DNA of 64,000 bases from Tateyamaria omphalii (GTDB taxonomy: Bacteria; Pseudomonadota; Alphaproteobacteria; Rhodobacterales; Rhodobacteraceae), in NCBI RefSeq assembly GCF_001969365.1, contig NZ_CP019312.1:3100001-3164000 (forward strand). Direction: 5' to 3'. The position numbers and the translations under genes are program-made. This document shows positions 56,105 through 64,000 of this stretch, piece after piece (the first letter of the stretch is position 1; each line of letters begins with the position of its first letter). The notes beneath the pieces are model-generated. The model did not search any database and was not told the origin of the DNA. It saw only the letters and a program-made list of their open reading frames with translations.

Positions 56105-57102
56105 AACTGAACACCGGCCAGGCGACGGCGTATTTTGCAAAACCGGACCCGGACGCGGCGGGGCTGTTGATATACGGTGCCGACGGGATGCGGATTGCCC
56201 TGAAACGGCAACAGGTCGTGGCGGCGCTGATCGGTCCGCAGGGCGAAGAGGAAATGCGCCTGACACGCATCGCCGCGGGCGATTTGCGCAAGGAACCGGC
56301 GCTGCTGCTGGATGCGGTCAAGGCCATGGGATTTTTCCCTGGCCCGCGTGTGGCACTGGTCGAGGATGCCAACGAAAACACCGGGCCGATCATCACCGAC
56401 GCGCTGTCGGACTGGGCGCCGGGCGACGCGCAGATCGTGGTCACGGCGGGCACGCTGAAACCGACGTCGAAACTGCGCAAGGCGTTCGAGGCACACGCCA
56501 AAGCCTATGCCGCTGGCATCTACGACACCCCGCCCACGCGGGACGAAATTGAACGCGACCTGACGGCGGCAGGCATCACGTACCCGCCGCAAGAGGCGAT
56601 GCACCTGTTGATGGATCTGGCCCGGCAACTGGAGCCGGGGGACTTTCGCCAGACCTTGGAAAAGGTGGGGCTTTATAAACTGAACGATCCCGCCCCGCTC
56701 AGCGCCGCGGACATCACCGCCTGCGCGCCCGCCTCGATCGAAGCGGATGTGGACGATGTGCTGCTGGTCGTGGGCGATGGCAATGCCGCGGCCATCGGCC
56801 CCGTGATGCAGCGCCTGCAGGCCCAAGGGGTGAACGCCGTGGCCCTGTGCATCGGCGCCATGCGCCACTTTCGATCCCTGCACCGCGCCGCAAGCGACAC
56901 GTCCGGCCGCCCGCAGATCTGGGGCCCCAACCGCGACAAGATGCTGGCGCAAGCGCGCAACTGGGGCGCCCCCAAGCTGGAACTGGCACTCACCGAATTG
57001 ACCGACACCGACCTGAAACTCCGCTCAGCCGGTCAAAATGCCCCGGCGCTCGCCTTGGTCGAACGCTGCTTCATCCGCCTGGCCATGCTCGCGCGCAGAT
57101 AA
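56101..57102 (+). CDS. holA: DNA polymerase III delta subunit
   Basis: A 333-residue clamp-loader subunit that opens the beta sliding clamp. YFAKPDPDAAGLLIYGADG begins the AAA+-like domain; FFPGPRVALVEDANENTG and LTEGTLKPTSKLRK-like residues (TAGTLKPTSKLRK) follow. The C-terminal collar domain is helical. The GTG start overlaps the lptE stop. Placement after leuS-lptE is standard for the group. Confidence 0.9.
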   Translation: MKLNTGQATAYFAKPDPDAAGLLIYGADGMRIALKRQQVVAALIGPQGEEEMRLTRIAAGDLRKEPALLLDAVKAMGFFPGPRVALVEDANENTGPIITDALSDWAPGDAQIVVTAGTLKPTSKLRKAFEAHAKAYAAGIYDTPPTRDEIERDLTAAGITYPPQEAMHLLMDLARQLEPGDFRQTLEKVGLYKLNDPAPLSAADITACAPASIEADVDDVLLVVGDGNAAAIGPVMQRLQAQGVNAVALCIGAMRHFRSLHRAASDTSGRPQIWGPNRDKMLAQARNWGAPKLELALTELTDTDLKLRSAGQNAPALALVERCFIRLAMLARR

Positions 57103-57127
57103 CCCCTTCTTCTGGCTGAAAATACTT

Positions 57128-57155
57128 CGGGGAGTTTGAGGGGCAGAGCCCCTCA
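57128..57155. repeat. Palindromic intergenic repeat, copy 2 (GGGGCAGAGCCCC core)
   Basis: CGGGGAGT is followed by TGAGGGGC-AGA-GCCCCTCA (57137-57155), an 8-base perfect stem. The CGGGGAGT plus GGGGCAGAGCCCC combination is shared with 30016-30057. Copy 2 could also act as the holA terminator, though no T tract follows. Confidence 0.45.
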
Positions 57156-57193
57156 TTCACAGAAACAAATCGCGTCGCGCAGCGGCCTTTGGA

Positions 57194-57637
57194 TCACGCT
57201 TGTTCCGGGGGCGGCGCGGCGAACATCTCCAGCACCTCGGCTTCGGTCATCACATGCCGCCCGTCGCCCGCAAAGGCATAGCCATCGGGCTTGCGGTCGA
57301 TAAAGATCTCGCCCGTCAGCGCGATGCCGGACGGGTCGTCGAAACTGCCCATGCCCACATGCATTTCCCCGTTCATCGGTCCGGGGGCGGTGACGCGGTA
57401 GAACAGGGACGATCCGCAGGTCTTGCAAAACACCCGTTCCGCCCAGGGCGAGGAGGTATAGACCGACAGGTTGTCCGCGCCCTCGATCTCCATCGCGCCC
57501 TTCGGAACCTGAATGCCCAGATAGACGCCGCCCGACCATTTGCGGCACATGCTGCAATGGCAGGCCCCCGTTTCAGTGACAGGTTTGGTGACGGTGAACC
57601 TGACCGCGCCGCAGACGCAGGACCCTGTTTGTGACAT
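57194..57637 (-). CDS. GFA (glutathione-dependent formaldehyde-activating)/CENP-V domain protein
   Basis: A 147-residue zinc protein. C7 and C9 (CVCGAV), C26, C28 and C31 (CHCSMC), and C71 and C74 (CKTCGS) make the two zinc sites of the GFA fold. Members include S-hydroxymethylglutathione synthase, but most are uncharacterised, so formaldehyde chemistry is not certain. It is a single gene between holA and a flavoprotein. Confidence 0.9.
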   Translation of the reverse strand: MSQTGSCVCGAVRFTVTKPVTETGACHCSMCRKWSGGVYLGIQVPKGAMEIEGADNLSVYTSSPWAERVFCKTCGSSLFYRVTAPGPMNGEMHVGMGSFDDPSGIALTGEIFIDRKPDGYAFAGDGRHVMTEAEVLEMFAAPPPEQA

Positions 57638-57782
57638 TGAAACCTCCTGTTATATGCCCTTTCACAGCAGCCTAGCAGCGCGGCGTGACAATTTCTGACA
57701 GCAGCGTTCTGGTTTGGGCCGCGTCCTGCAGCGCGGCATCCCGGCTGTCAAAAGTGGCACCTGTCGCGCCGCATCGGCCGTC

Positions 57783-58955
57783 TTAGGGTGTCAGATAGCG
57801 CACGGCGCCCTGCCCGGCCCATCGTCCGGTGGCGAGGCAGGCGGTGAGCAGGTAGCCGCCTGTGGGCGCTTCCCAATCCAGCATCTCGCCCGCGCAAAAC
57901 ACGCCCGGTGTTGACCGCAGCATGAGTGTGTCATCCAGTGCCGCCCCTGGCACGCCGCCCGCCGTCGAGATCGCCTCGTCCATCGGGCGCAGGCCGGTAT
58001 GTGCCACGCGCAGTTTCTTCAGCCGCCGGGCGGTGCGCAGCGTGTCGTCGGGCCAGGGCCGCCCCCATTCCTGCGCCAGCGCGATCTTGAGCGGGGAGAG
58101 TTTGAGCACCTTGCGCAGGTGGTTGGAAAAGCTCGCCTTGCCGCGCGGGCGGGCCAGACGCCGTGCCGCGTCGTCGACGCTGAGGTCAGGCAACAGGTCG
58201 AGGAACAACTCCGCCCCCTCGCGCACACCGCGCGAGACAGAGTAGATGCCACCGCCCTCAAGCCCGCGCCACGAGGCGATGGCTTCGCCGCGGGACCGGT
58301 AGGGGCCAGCGCGCCAGCCGACCCCCTTGATCGGCTGGCCCATGTGCTTGTGCATATGCGGTGACCAGTGGACCGAGAGGGCCGCGTTTGAGGCGGCGAA
58401 CGGCGCCGTATTGATGCCGATCCAGTCAGCCCAGGCGCCGTCCGAGCCGAGCCGCGCCCAGCTTGCGCCGCCGCAGGCCAGGATCGTTGCGTCTGTTTCG
58501 ATTGTGAGGGTTTCGCCATCGGGGCCGGTGATGCGCGGTGATGATCCGTCCCAGCCGGTCCAGCGGTGGCGGGGGCGGATCGTGACGCCCAGACCCTCCA
58601 ACCGCTGCAACCACGCGCGCAGCAGGGGGGAGGCTTTCATGGCCGTGGGGAAGACGCGGCCGGTGGAGCCCGCGAACATCTCTTGCCCCAGCCCCTCGCC
58701 CCAGGCGGTGATCGCGTCGGCATCCCATGCGCGCAGGGCGGGGGTGAGCCAGGGGGCCGCTTCGGTGTAGTGGGGGAGCATCGCCGCCACGTCTTCGGCC
58801 TTGGTCAGGTTCAGGCCCGACTTGCCCGCCATCAGGAACTTGCGTGCGACCGTTGGCTTGGCCTCGAACACCGTGACGCTCAGTCCGGCTTCTGCCATCA
58901 CCTCGGCTGCGGCAAGGCCCGCGGGTCCGCCGCCGATGACGGCCACGTGGGTCAC
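57783..58955 (-). CDS. FAD-dependent oxidoreductase, HI0933-like (TIGR03862 type)
   Basis: A 390-residue flavoprotein. VAVIGGGPAGLAAAEVMAEAG is the FAD loop (shown in family form GGGPAGLAAAE), and KFLMAGKSGLNLTKAED follows as the family signature. ACGGASWARLG and the C-terminal GEMLDWEAPTGGYLLTACLA motif complete it. The physiological substrate is unknown. The GTG start overlaps the MscS stop as GTGA, so the two are co-transcribed. Confidence 0.88.
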   Translation of the reverse strand: MTHVAVIGGGPAGLAAAEVMAEAGLSVTVFEAKPTVARKFLMAGKSGLNLTKAEDVAAMLPHYTEAAPWLTPALRAWDADAITAWGEGLGQEMFAGSTGRVFPTAMKASPLLRAWLQRLEGLGVTIRPRHRWTGWDGSSPRITGPDGETLTIETDATILACGGASWARLGSDGAWADWIGINTAPFAASNAALSVHWSPHMHKHMGQPIKGVGWRAGPYRSRGEAIASWRGLEGGGIYSVSRGVREGAELFLDLLPDLSVDDAARRLARPRGKASFSNHLRKVLKLSPLKIALAQEWGRPWPDDTLRTARRLKKLRVAHTGLRPMDEAISTAGGVPGAALDDTLMLRSTPGVFCAGEMLDWEAPTGGYLLTACLATGRWAGQGAVRYLTP

Positions 58956-60283
58956 AGAGGCGTGGTCCGCAACTCGCCCTTCATCTCGACCACGCGGTGC
59001 GGATAGGGGATTTCAATGTCGTGTTCTTTCAGCGCGTTCCAGATCGCGAAGAGCACGTGGCTTTTGTACTTGTTCTTGCCGTCGTCGATGCCGTTGACCC
59101 AGTATTCGACGGCGAAGTCGATGCCGCTGTCGCCAAAGCCGACCAATTCGCAATCCGGGCCCTCGGGCGTGTCCAGAACAAAGTCCAGCTTGGACACGGC
59201 GGTGTTGATGATGTCGGGCACGGCGTTGATGTCGGTGTTGTAGCTGACGGAAAAGGGCGCCTCGTACCGGTTGGCGGAGCCGCTGTCGGAGTAGTTGACG
59301 ACGCGGGTGGTGATGAAATCCTCGTTCGGGACGACGATCCAGCGGCCGTCATAGGTCTCGAGGATAGCGGCGCGGGCCGTCATTTTTACGATTGTGCCTG
59401 CCTCTCCGCCGTCGAGTTCGACATAGTCGCCGACGGTGGCCTGCCCCTCGACCAGAAGGATCACGCCGGAGATGAAATTCGACGCGATCTTTTGCAGGCC
59501 AAAGCCCAAGCCCACGCCGATGGCCCCGCCCAGCACGGCAAGGGCGGACAGGTTGATGCCCATGATGTTCATCAGCACCAGGAAGGCGACGCCGAAGATC
59601 AGGAACTCAACTGATTTTGCCACGAGCTGACGCAGGGAGGGCCGCATTTCCTCCTGCCGTTGGATAAAGGTGCTGGACTGGCTGTTGGACCATTGGCCCA
59701 GCCAGAAGATCACGCCGCCCACGGCCAGGAATTGCAGAAGCCACAGCAGGTTGAAGGACAGGTTGCCCAGCGGCACCACGGTTGCTTCGAGCCGGGTTGC
59801 GACCGGTCCGAGCAGCGCGAGCGCATAGAGCGCCGCGATGGGGATCAGGATGTAACGCCCCAGCAGCTTCAGGAACGGGTCGGAGATGATATCCCGCACC
59901 ATTGCCCGCACGGCGAGGAACAGGAACACCCGCTTGCCAAAGGCGATGACCGCGCCGCTGTCAAAGATCGAGCGGACGACGCTTTCGCCGATGCCGGTCA
60001 GGACATAGGCCATCAGCGGCAACACCAGCGGCAGGAATTGCGCCACGAAGCGCCGCGCCTTGGCCAGAACCGTGTCGCTGTCACCGGGATCGAGCAGGCG
60101 GGCCAGTGCCGGGCGTAGGCGCCGGGTGATCACCACGGCGGCCAGATAGGCGACGATCAGCAACGCGAATTGCGACCATGCCGCCGGGCTGAGCAGCCAC
60201 GTCAGCGCCAGTTCCCACCCTTGCAGCGCATAGCCTGCGATGGTCTGCACAATCTCGGGCTGGCTTTCGAGATCAAACTCCAC
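58952..60283 (-). CDS. MscS-family mechanosensitive channel
   Basis: A 443-residue membrane protein with five or six predicted helices before the conserved pore helix and beta domain. LSALAVLGGAIGVGLGFGLQ and KIASNFISGVILLVEGQ, then VGDYVELDGGEAGTIVKM, are the MscS hallmarks; the cytoplasmic domain includes VVPNEDFITTRVVNYS. It probably relieves osmotic pressure. The GTG at 60283 has AGAGGTG in front and starts EFDLESQPE; an ATG at 60319 would add 12 residues without support. Confidence 0.88.
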   Translation of the reverse strand: MEFDLESQPEIVQTIAGYALQGWELALTWLLSPAAWSQFALLIVAYLAAVVITRRLRPALARLLDPGDSDTVLAKARRFVAQFLPLVLPLMAYVLTGIGESVVRSIFDSGAVIAFGKRVFLFLAVRAMVRDIISDPFLKLLGRYILIPIAALYALALLGPVATRLEATVVPLGNLSFNLLWLLQFLAVGGVIFWLGQWSNSQSSTFIQRQEEMRPSLRQLVAKSVEFLIFGVAFLVLMNIMGINLSALAVLGGAIGVGLGFGLQKIASNFISGVILLVEGQATVGDYVELDGGEAGTIVKMTARAAILETYDGRWIVVPNEDFITTRVVNYSDSGSANRYEAPFSVSYNTDINAVPDIINTAVSKLDFVLDTPEGPDCELVGFGDSGIDFAVEYWVNGIDDGKNKYKSHVLFAIWNALKEHDIEIPYPHRVVEMKGELRTTPL

Positions 60284-60352
60284 GGGTGCACCTCTTGCCT
60301 CGTCCTTACACCGCGCCAATTGTCACGGACGCCCCCGCTTGCGCAAGGAAAC

Positions 60353-60652
60353 ATGGCCCTGTCCGATCCGATCTGTCCCTTATGTGGCCGTCCCATCCCA
60401 CCCGATGCGCCGCAAAGCCTGCATCACCTGATCCCGAAACTGAAAGGGGGCAAGGGCGGGCCGGTGGTGTTGTTGCACCACATCTGCCACCGGGAAATTC
60501 ATGCGACACTGACAGAGGCCGAACTGGCCCGCGACTACAACACGCCAGAGGCGCTGCGCAGCCATCCGCGGCTTGCCAAGTTCTATGCCTGGGTGGCCAA
60601 GCGCCCGCCCGGCTTTGCATCAAAGGTGCCTGGGGCGCGCCGCAAACGCTAG
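60353..60652 (+). CDS. Small HNH-type endonuclease-like protein
   Basis: A 99-residue protein. CPLCGRPIP gives a CxxC zinc knuckle; SLHHLIPKLKGGKGG and LLHHICHREIHATLTE provide the His-rich HNH core; YNTPEALRSHPRLAKF and WVAKRPPGF follow as in the family of small housekeeping HNH proteins. DNA cleavage is not demonstrated for this group. The ATG at 60353 follows AAGGAA. Its TAG stop overlaps the stop of the convergent small gene. Confidence 0.82.
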   Translation: MALSDPICPLCGRPIPPDAPQSLHHLIPKLKGGKGGPVVLLHHICHREIHATLTEAELARDYNTPEALRSHPRLAKFYAWVAKRPPGFASKVPGARRKR

Positions 60653-60825
60653 CGCTTGCGCGGTGTGCGATCCTGAGCGTGCTTTTCATCAATCTGGGCG
60701 CTGACCTGGATCAGCACATCCGAGACGAGCAAACGCACCCGTTCGGACGTCGTCAGGTCCCGCTCAGTCTTGGGAGCGGGGCGGGGGTCGCGTTTAACAC
60801 GCACTATGCGGTTGTCACGGGCCAT
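60649..60825 (-). CDS. Small hypothetical basic protein (58 residues)
   Basis: An open frame from ATG 60825 to TAG 60649 encodes a 58-residue basic protein beginning MARDNRIVRVKRDPRP and containing LTTSERVRLLVSDVLIQVSA, a likely amphipathic helix, and a charged PRKR end. Third codon positions are GC-rich like neighbouring genes, which supports coding. The upstream AAGG is weak. No family recognised. Its stop codon overlaps that of the convergent HNH gene. Confidence 0.5.
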   Translation of the reverse strand: MARDNRIVRVKRDPRPAPKTERDLTTSERVRLLVSDVLIQVSAQIDEKHAQDRTPRKR

Positions 60826-60891
60826 CGGTGCAACCTTACATCGTGTAACACTCCGTTGACAACGATCCTGTTGGAATGGAGGACCCGCCCC

Positions 60892-61497
60892 TCAGCACAT
60901 CGCCTTGATCTTGCGTGCCGTGTCCGGAGTGGCCGCCGATATGTCGGCACAGAGGTCGCGGGCCCGCGCCATCACATCGCCGTCTTCGACGATATCGTCG
61001 ACCAGTCCGAACCCGAGCGCCTGAGCCGCCGTGATCTTTTGCCCGGCGAGGAAGATCATCTTGGTCCGCGCAGGGCCGATCAGGGCCGCCATGCGTGGCG
61101 GGTCGCTGGGTTGCGGCAGATAGCCCAGCTTCATCACCGGGTAGAAGAACTTGGCCGAAGGCACGGCGATCCGCATGTCGCAGGCCAGAGCCATGCCCGT
61201 CGCCCCGCCCGCGACCGTGCCGTTGAGCGCGGCAATCGTCAGGCCGGGCAGTGCTGCGAGCGCGCCCGACAGCTCCTCCCACAAGGGGGAGGTGGCGAGG
61301 CCCGCGCGCGCGGCGTCGAGGTCGGCCCCGGCGCTGAACACTTTGCCCGTGCCCGTCAGGATCACGGCGGCCGCATCTTTGGCATCGCGGGCGGCGTCGC
61401 GCAGGTCGATGAGCATCTGTTCGGTCAGCGCGCCCGCCTTGTCGGGGCGGTTGATCGTGATGGTCCAGATTGGGTCCGTCCGGTCGATCGTGATCAT
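60892..61497 (-). CDS. Enoyl-CoA hydratase/isomerase family protein (short form)
   Basis: A 201-residue crotonase-fold protein. VFSAGADLDAARAG and NGTVAGGATGMALACDMRIA carry the two oxyanion-hole segments that stabilise the CoA-thioester enolate. It lacks about 55 C-terminal residues of typical family members, so oligomerisation or chain-length preference may differ. It is coupled by ATGA to an SDR, and the two could catalyse successive steps on an acyl-CoA. Confidence 0.83.
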   Translation of the reverse strand: MITIDRTDPIWTITINRPDKAGALTEQMLIDLRDAARDAKDAAAVILTGTGKVFSAGADLDAARAGLATSPLWEELSGALAALPGLTIAALNGTVAGGATGMALACDMRIAVPSAKFFYPVMKLGYLPQPSDPPRMAALIGPARTKMIFLAGQKITAAQALGFGLVDDIVEDGDVMARARDLCADISAATPDTARKIKAMC

Positions 61498-62246
61498 GTG
61501 AGGCCCACCCGTGTGCGGATGTCAGGATCGCGCAGAGAGATTTCCTGTCCAAGCCATGCGTCAGCGTCTGGAGAGCACATCCAGAGGAGTGCCCGTGCGG
61601 GCCAGTCCGCCGGAATGTGGTCGGACCAGTCAAGCTGGCTGACCGGGTTGATGCCGCTTGCCTTGATCTCGCGCTGCATCTGGGTGGCGACGGTGCCGGG
61701 CGACAGGCCCATGGCGCGGATGCCTGCCGGGCCGTTTTCCTTGTCGACACAGCGGGTCAGCATGGCGGCCCCCGCCTTGGAGGCGCAGTAATGCGACCAT
61801 GCCTCAACCGGGCCGTGGGCCGCACCCGAACTGATGGTCAGGATCGTGCCTGCCCCCGCTTGCAGCATCACGGGCAGGGCCGCGCGCATGCCGTAGAAGA
61901 CACCCTTGAGGTTGATGTCGATGACGTGGCCCCAGTCGCCCGGGTCCGCCGTGGCCAGATGCGAGATGGGTTCGATCACGCCCGCGTTGCCGATCAGCAC
62001 ATCGAGGCTGCCAAACTTGGCAACCGTTTGCGTGACCGCATCGTTTACGGCCGCGAAGTCGCTGACATCGCAGGGCAGCGCGATGGCCTGCGGCCCGATG
62101 TCGTCCGCGAGCGCGCCTATGGCATCGGCCCCGCGCGCCACAAGCGCCACATTGGCCCCGGCCCCGGCAAAGGCGCGCGCCGTGTCGGCCCCGATGCCCC
62201 GGCTGGCCCCGGTGATCAGCACAGTTTTTTCGCTCATGTCGTGCAT
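61494..62246 (-). CDS. Short-chain dehydrogenase/reductase
   Basis: A 250-residue classical SDR. ITGASRGIGADTARAFAG is the cofactor loop, IGNAGVIEPISHLA the NAG region, ISSGAAHG the catalytic Ser and WSHYCASKAGAAML the YxxxK. Substrate unknown. The ATG at 62246 follows GGAGG; ATG 62237 is an alternative without a well-spaced site. The upstream open frame to 62405 is in the promoter region of the divergent gene. Confidence 0.88.
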   Translation of the reverse strand: MHDMSEKTVLITGASRGIGADTARAFAGAGANVALVARGADAIGALADDIGPQAIALPCDVSDFAAVNDAVTQTVAKFGSLDVLIGNAGVIEPISHLATADPGDWGHVIDINLKGVFYGMRAALPVMLQAGAGTILTISSGAAHGPVEAWSHYCASKAGAAMLTRCVDKENGPAGIRAMGLSPGTVATQMQREIKASGINPVSQLDWSDHIPADWPARALLWMCSPDADAWLGQEISLRDPDIRTRVGLT

Positions 62247-62373
62247 TGTACCCTCCGCAATGACGTGTTGGTCTTGTGGTACGGCGATGCGCCGCATAGG
62301 TCCACCCTGTGGCCTTGACGCATTACGCGCCGTCCCGGACGATATGGCCAACAGCTGATTTAAGGATTCTGAC

Positions 62374-63903
62374 ATGTCTCGTTTTTCACATCTCATTTCC
62401 GGCACCGCAGTGGCGTTGTGCCTGCCTGCGTCGGCGGCTCTGGCCGACCTGACGGCGGACCAGGTCTGGTCCGACTGGCAGTCTTATATGGAAAGCACGG
62501 GCTATACAGTCACCGCGTCCGAGGCCGCAGGCGACGGGTCGGTGGAAGTGTCGGATATGACGCTGAGCATCGACCTGGAGGAAGAGGAGACGGCGTTCAA
62601 AGTTGTGCTCCCGTCGATCAGCTTTGTTGAACAGGGCGACGGCACGGTTGCCATCGAACTGCCCGCCAGTACCGAGATGAACATGACTTTCCAGCCCGAG
62701 ACGGGCGAGGATGTGACGGTTGTCATCGACTTTACCCAGACCGACCCAAACATGGTGGCGGCGGGTGATCCCGGCGATCTGACCTATACCTATGCGGCAC
62801 CGGCGGCGGCTATGGCGCTTCAAAGCGTGACCATCGACGGCGTGTCGGTCGGCCCCGAGATTGCCAAGATCGACATCCGCATGACGGACCTGGCTCAGAC
62901 GGTGCAAACCTCTGTCGCCACATTGCGTCAAATGACGCAGGACATGACGGTGGCCAAGGTCGATTACGACATGGCGTTCAACGATCCCGAGAGCGACGAC
63001 AGCTTTACGCTGCGCGGCGCGATGAACGGTCTGACGCTGAACGGGACCGGTGATCTGCCGCTGGACACGGACGTGCAGGACATGAACGCGATGCTGAATG
63101 ACGGGTTCAAGGCGGTCGCGGCCTTTACCACCGAGGGCGGCAATTACGACCTGTCCTTCAGCAGCGAGACGGATGGCAGCGGGACGGCCAATGCCACATC
63201 GACCGGCTCAGCCTTTGACGTGTCCTTCGGGCCCGAGGGGCTGCTTTACGACGTCTCGCAGACCGGCGTGGACATGAACATGCTGATGACCGAACTGCCC
63301 CTGCCGCTGTCCTTTTCCGCGGCTGAGATCGGGACGCGGTTCCTGATGCCGTTGCAGAAGTCGAATGAAGAACAGGACTTTGGTCTGGCCGTCACGCTCA
63401 GCGAATTCGTGATGTCGGACATGCTCTGGAGCCTGTTTGACCCGACCTCGCAATTGCCGCGCGATCCGGCGACCCTGCTGGTTGATCTGAGCGGGAAAGC
63501 CAAGGTGCTGTTCGACTTCCTTGACCCGGCGCAAGCGGCCGTGCTGGAAGAGGCGGACACCGTGCCCGGTGAGTTGAACGCGTTGACCATCAACAAGATC
63601 GAGCTGGACGCCGTGGGCGCAAAGCTGACCGGGGCGGGCGACTTTGTCTTTGACAACAGCGACCTGCAGACATTCGACGGAATGCCCCGGCCCGAGGGCG
63701 CGGTGGACCTGACCCTGGTGGGCGGCAACGGGCTGCTGGACAAGCTGGTGGGCATGGGCCTTCTGCCCGAGGACCAGGCGATGGGCGCACGCATGATGAT
63801 GGGCCTGTTTGCCGTGCCGGGCGAGGGTGAGGACACCCTGAATTCCAAGATCGAAGTGAACCCCGAAGGCCACGTGCTGGCCAACGGTCAGCGCATCCGC
63901 TGA
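62374..63903 (+). CDS. DUF2125 domain-containing periplasmic protein
   Basis: A 509-residue secreted protein with a signal peptide (SGTAVALCLPASAALA, cleavage near residue 25). The mature part is acidic and beta-rich with repeated DLxLxxxG strands, as in the alphaproteobacterial DUF2125 family. The C-terminal NSKIEVNPEGHVLANGQRIR ends the domain. The function is unknown; a lipid- or envelope-related role is only a guess. AAGGA precedes the ATG. Confidence 0.84.
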   Translation: MSRFSHLISGTAVALCLPASAALADLTADQVWSDWQSYMESTGYTVTASEAAGDGSVEVSDMTLSIDLEEEETAFKVVLPSISFVEQGDGTVAIELPASTEMNMTFQPETGEDVTVVIDFTQTDPNMVAAGDPGDLTYTYAAPAAAMALQSVTIDGVSVGPEIAKIDIRMTDLAQTVQTSVATLRQMTQDMTVAKVDYDMAFNDPESDDSFTLRGAMNGLTLNGTGDLPLDTDVQDMNAMLNDGFKAVAAFTTEGGNYDLSFSSETDGSGTANATSTGSAFDVSFGPEGLLYDVSQTGVDMNMLMTELPLPLSFSAAEIGTRFLMPLQKSNEEQDFGLAVTLSEFVMSDMLWSLFDPTSQLPRDPATLLVDLSGKAKVLFDFLDPAQAAVLEEADTVPGELNALTINKIELDAVGAKLTGAGDFVFDNSDLQTFDGMPRPEGAVDLTLVGGNGLLDKLVGMGLLPEDQAMGARMMMGLFAVPGEGEDTLNSKIEVNPEGHVLANGQRIR

Positions 63904-63988
63904 TCCTGTCACTGCGGGGCGGCGCAGGTCGTCGCCCTTGCACAGCACCCCCTGCCCCGCTACCTGATGGCGCAACCAAGCGGAGCAG

Positions 63989-64000
63989 ATGAATGACCCC
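63989..64000 (+). other. Possible start of a further rightward gene
   Basis: GCGGAGCAG places a ribosome-binding site before ATG 63989, and the frame runs to the window edge (four codons). An alternative ATG lies at 63993. Too short to identify. Confidence 0.3.

Noticed and set aside
57638..57782. A protein-like stretch on the minus strand after the flavoprotein stop (GATGATFDSRDAALQDAA)
   Set aside because: It is in frame with the flavoprotein but has no start codon, and the flavoprotein already ends at family length. Possibly an eroded C-terminal extension.

Overview
The window reads as chromosomal DNA of a Rhodobacteraceae (Roseobacter-group) alphaproteobacterium. Coding density and GC are high, genes sit in tight 4-base-overlap operons, and the content is typical of marine roseobacters: TRAP and BMP-type importers, many sugar-acid and nitrogen-scavenging enzymes, a leuS-lptE-holA block, and DUF3576 and DUF2125 proteins. 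I see no rRNA, tRNA, CRISPR array, insertion sequence or prophage.

Layout. (1) 0-16.3 kb is a uronate and sugar-acid catabolic region. It holds three tandem Gfo/Idh/MocA oxidoreductases, glucuronate isomerase (uxaC), a mannitol-family reductase, KDG kinase, a UxaA altronate dehydratase, a PhyH dioxygenase, a TRAP importer, a GntR regulator and a DenD/threonate-dehydrogenase pair. (2) 16.4-21.8 kb is a five-gene operon (SDR, IlvD-type dehydratase, FAH hydrolase, 2-hydroxyacid dehydrogenase, enolase-superfamily enzyme). It looks like a non-phosphorylative diketo-hydrolase pathway for an unassigned sugar acid. (3) 21.8-35.7 kb is mostly housekeeping: ctpA, an EnvC-like gene, gpmI, error-prone polymerase dnaE2, small conserved proteins, a soluble chemoreceptor-like protein, polA, and a lower-GC AAC(6')-like acetyltransferase. 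(4) 35.8-47.7 kb is a one-strand nitrogen-acquisition island. A BMP-family ABC importer is grouped with cytosine deaminase and an amidase broken by one amber codon. Upstream lies a NitT/TauT-type ABC importer with an agmatinase-like ureohydrolase and a small His-rich protein. This second operon is preceded by a clear ykkC guanidine-I riboswitch at 47561-47692. (5) 47.8-64 kb is housekeeping: an OmpR-type regulator with a structured 3' UTR, ribA, an L,D-transpeptidase, a YggS protein, a porin, leuS-lptE-holA, a flavoprotein, an MscS channel, an enoyl-CoA hydratase-SDR pair and a DUF2125 protein.

The most interesting system is the riboswitch-controlled operon. The aptamer, the importer and the ureohydrolase together indicate import and hydrolysis of guanidine by a GdmH-type nickel enzyme. 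HypA/HypB-type maturation genes are absent from the operon, and an uncharacterised 136-residue protein with seven His in its first 22 residues sits directly after the enzyme. That protein is a candidate dedicated metal chaperone. The only stretch over 300 bases without a protein gene is 47501-47980, which holds the riboswitch, the operon promoter region and a possible 3'-UTR small RNA.
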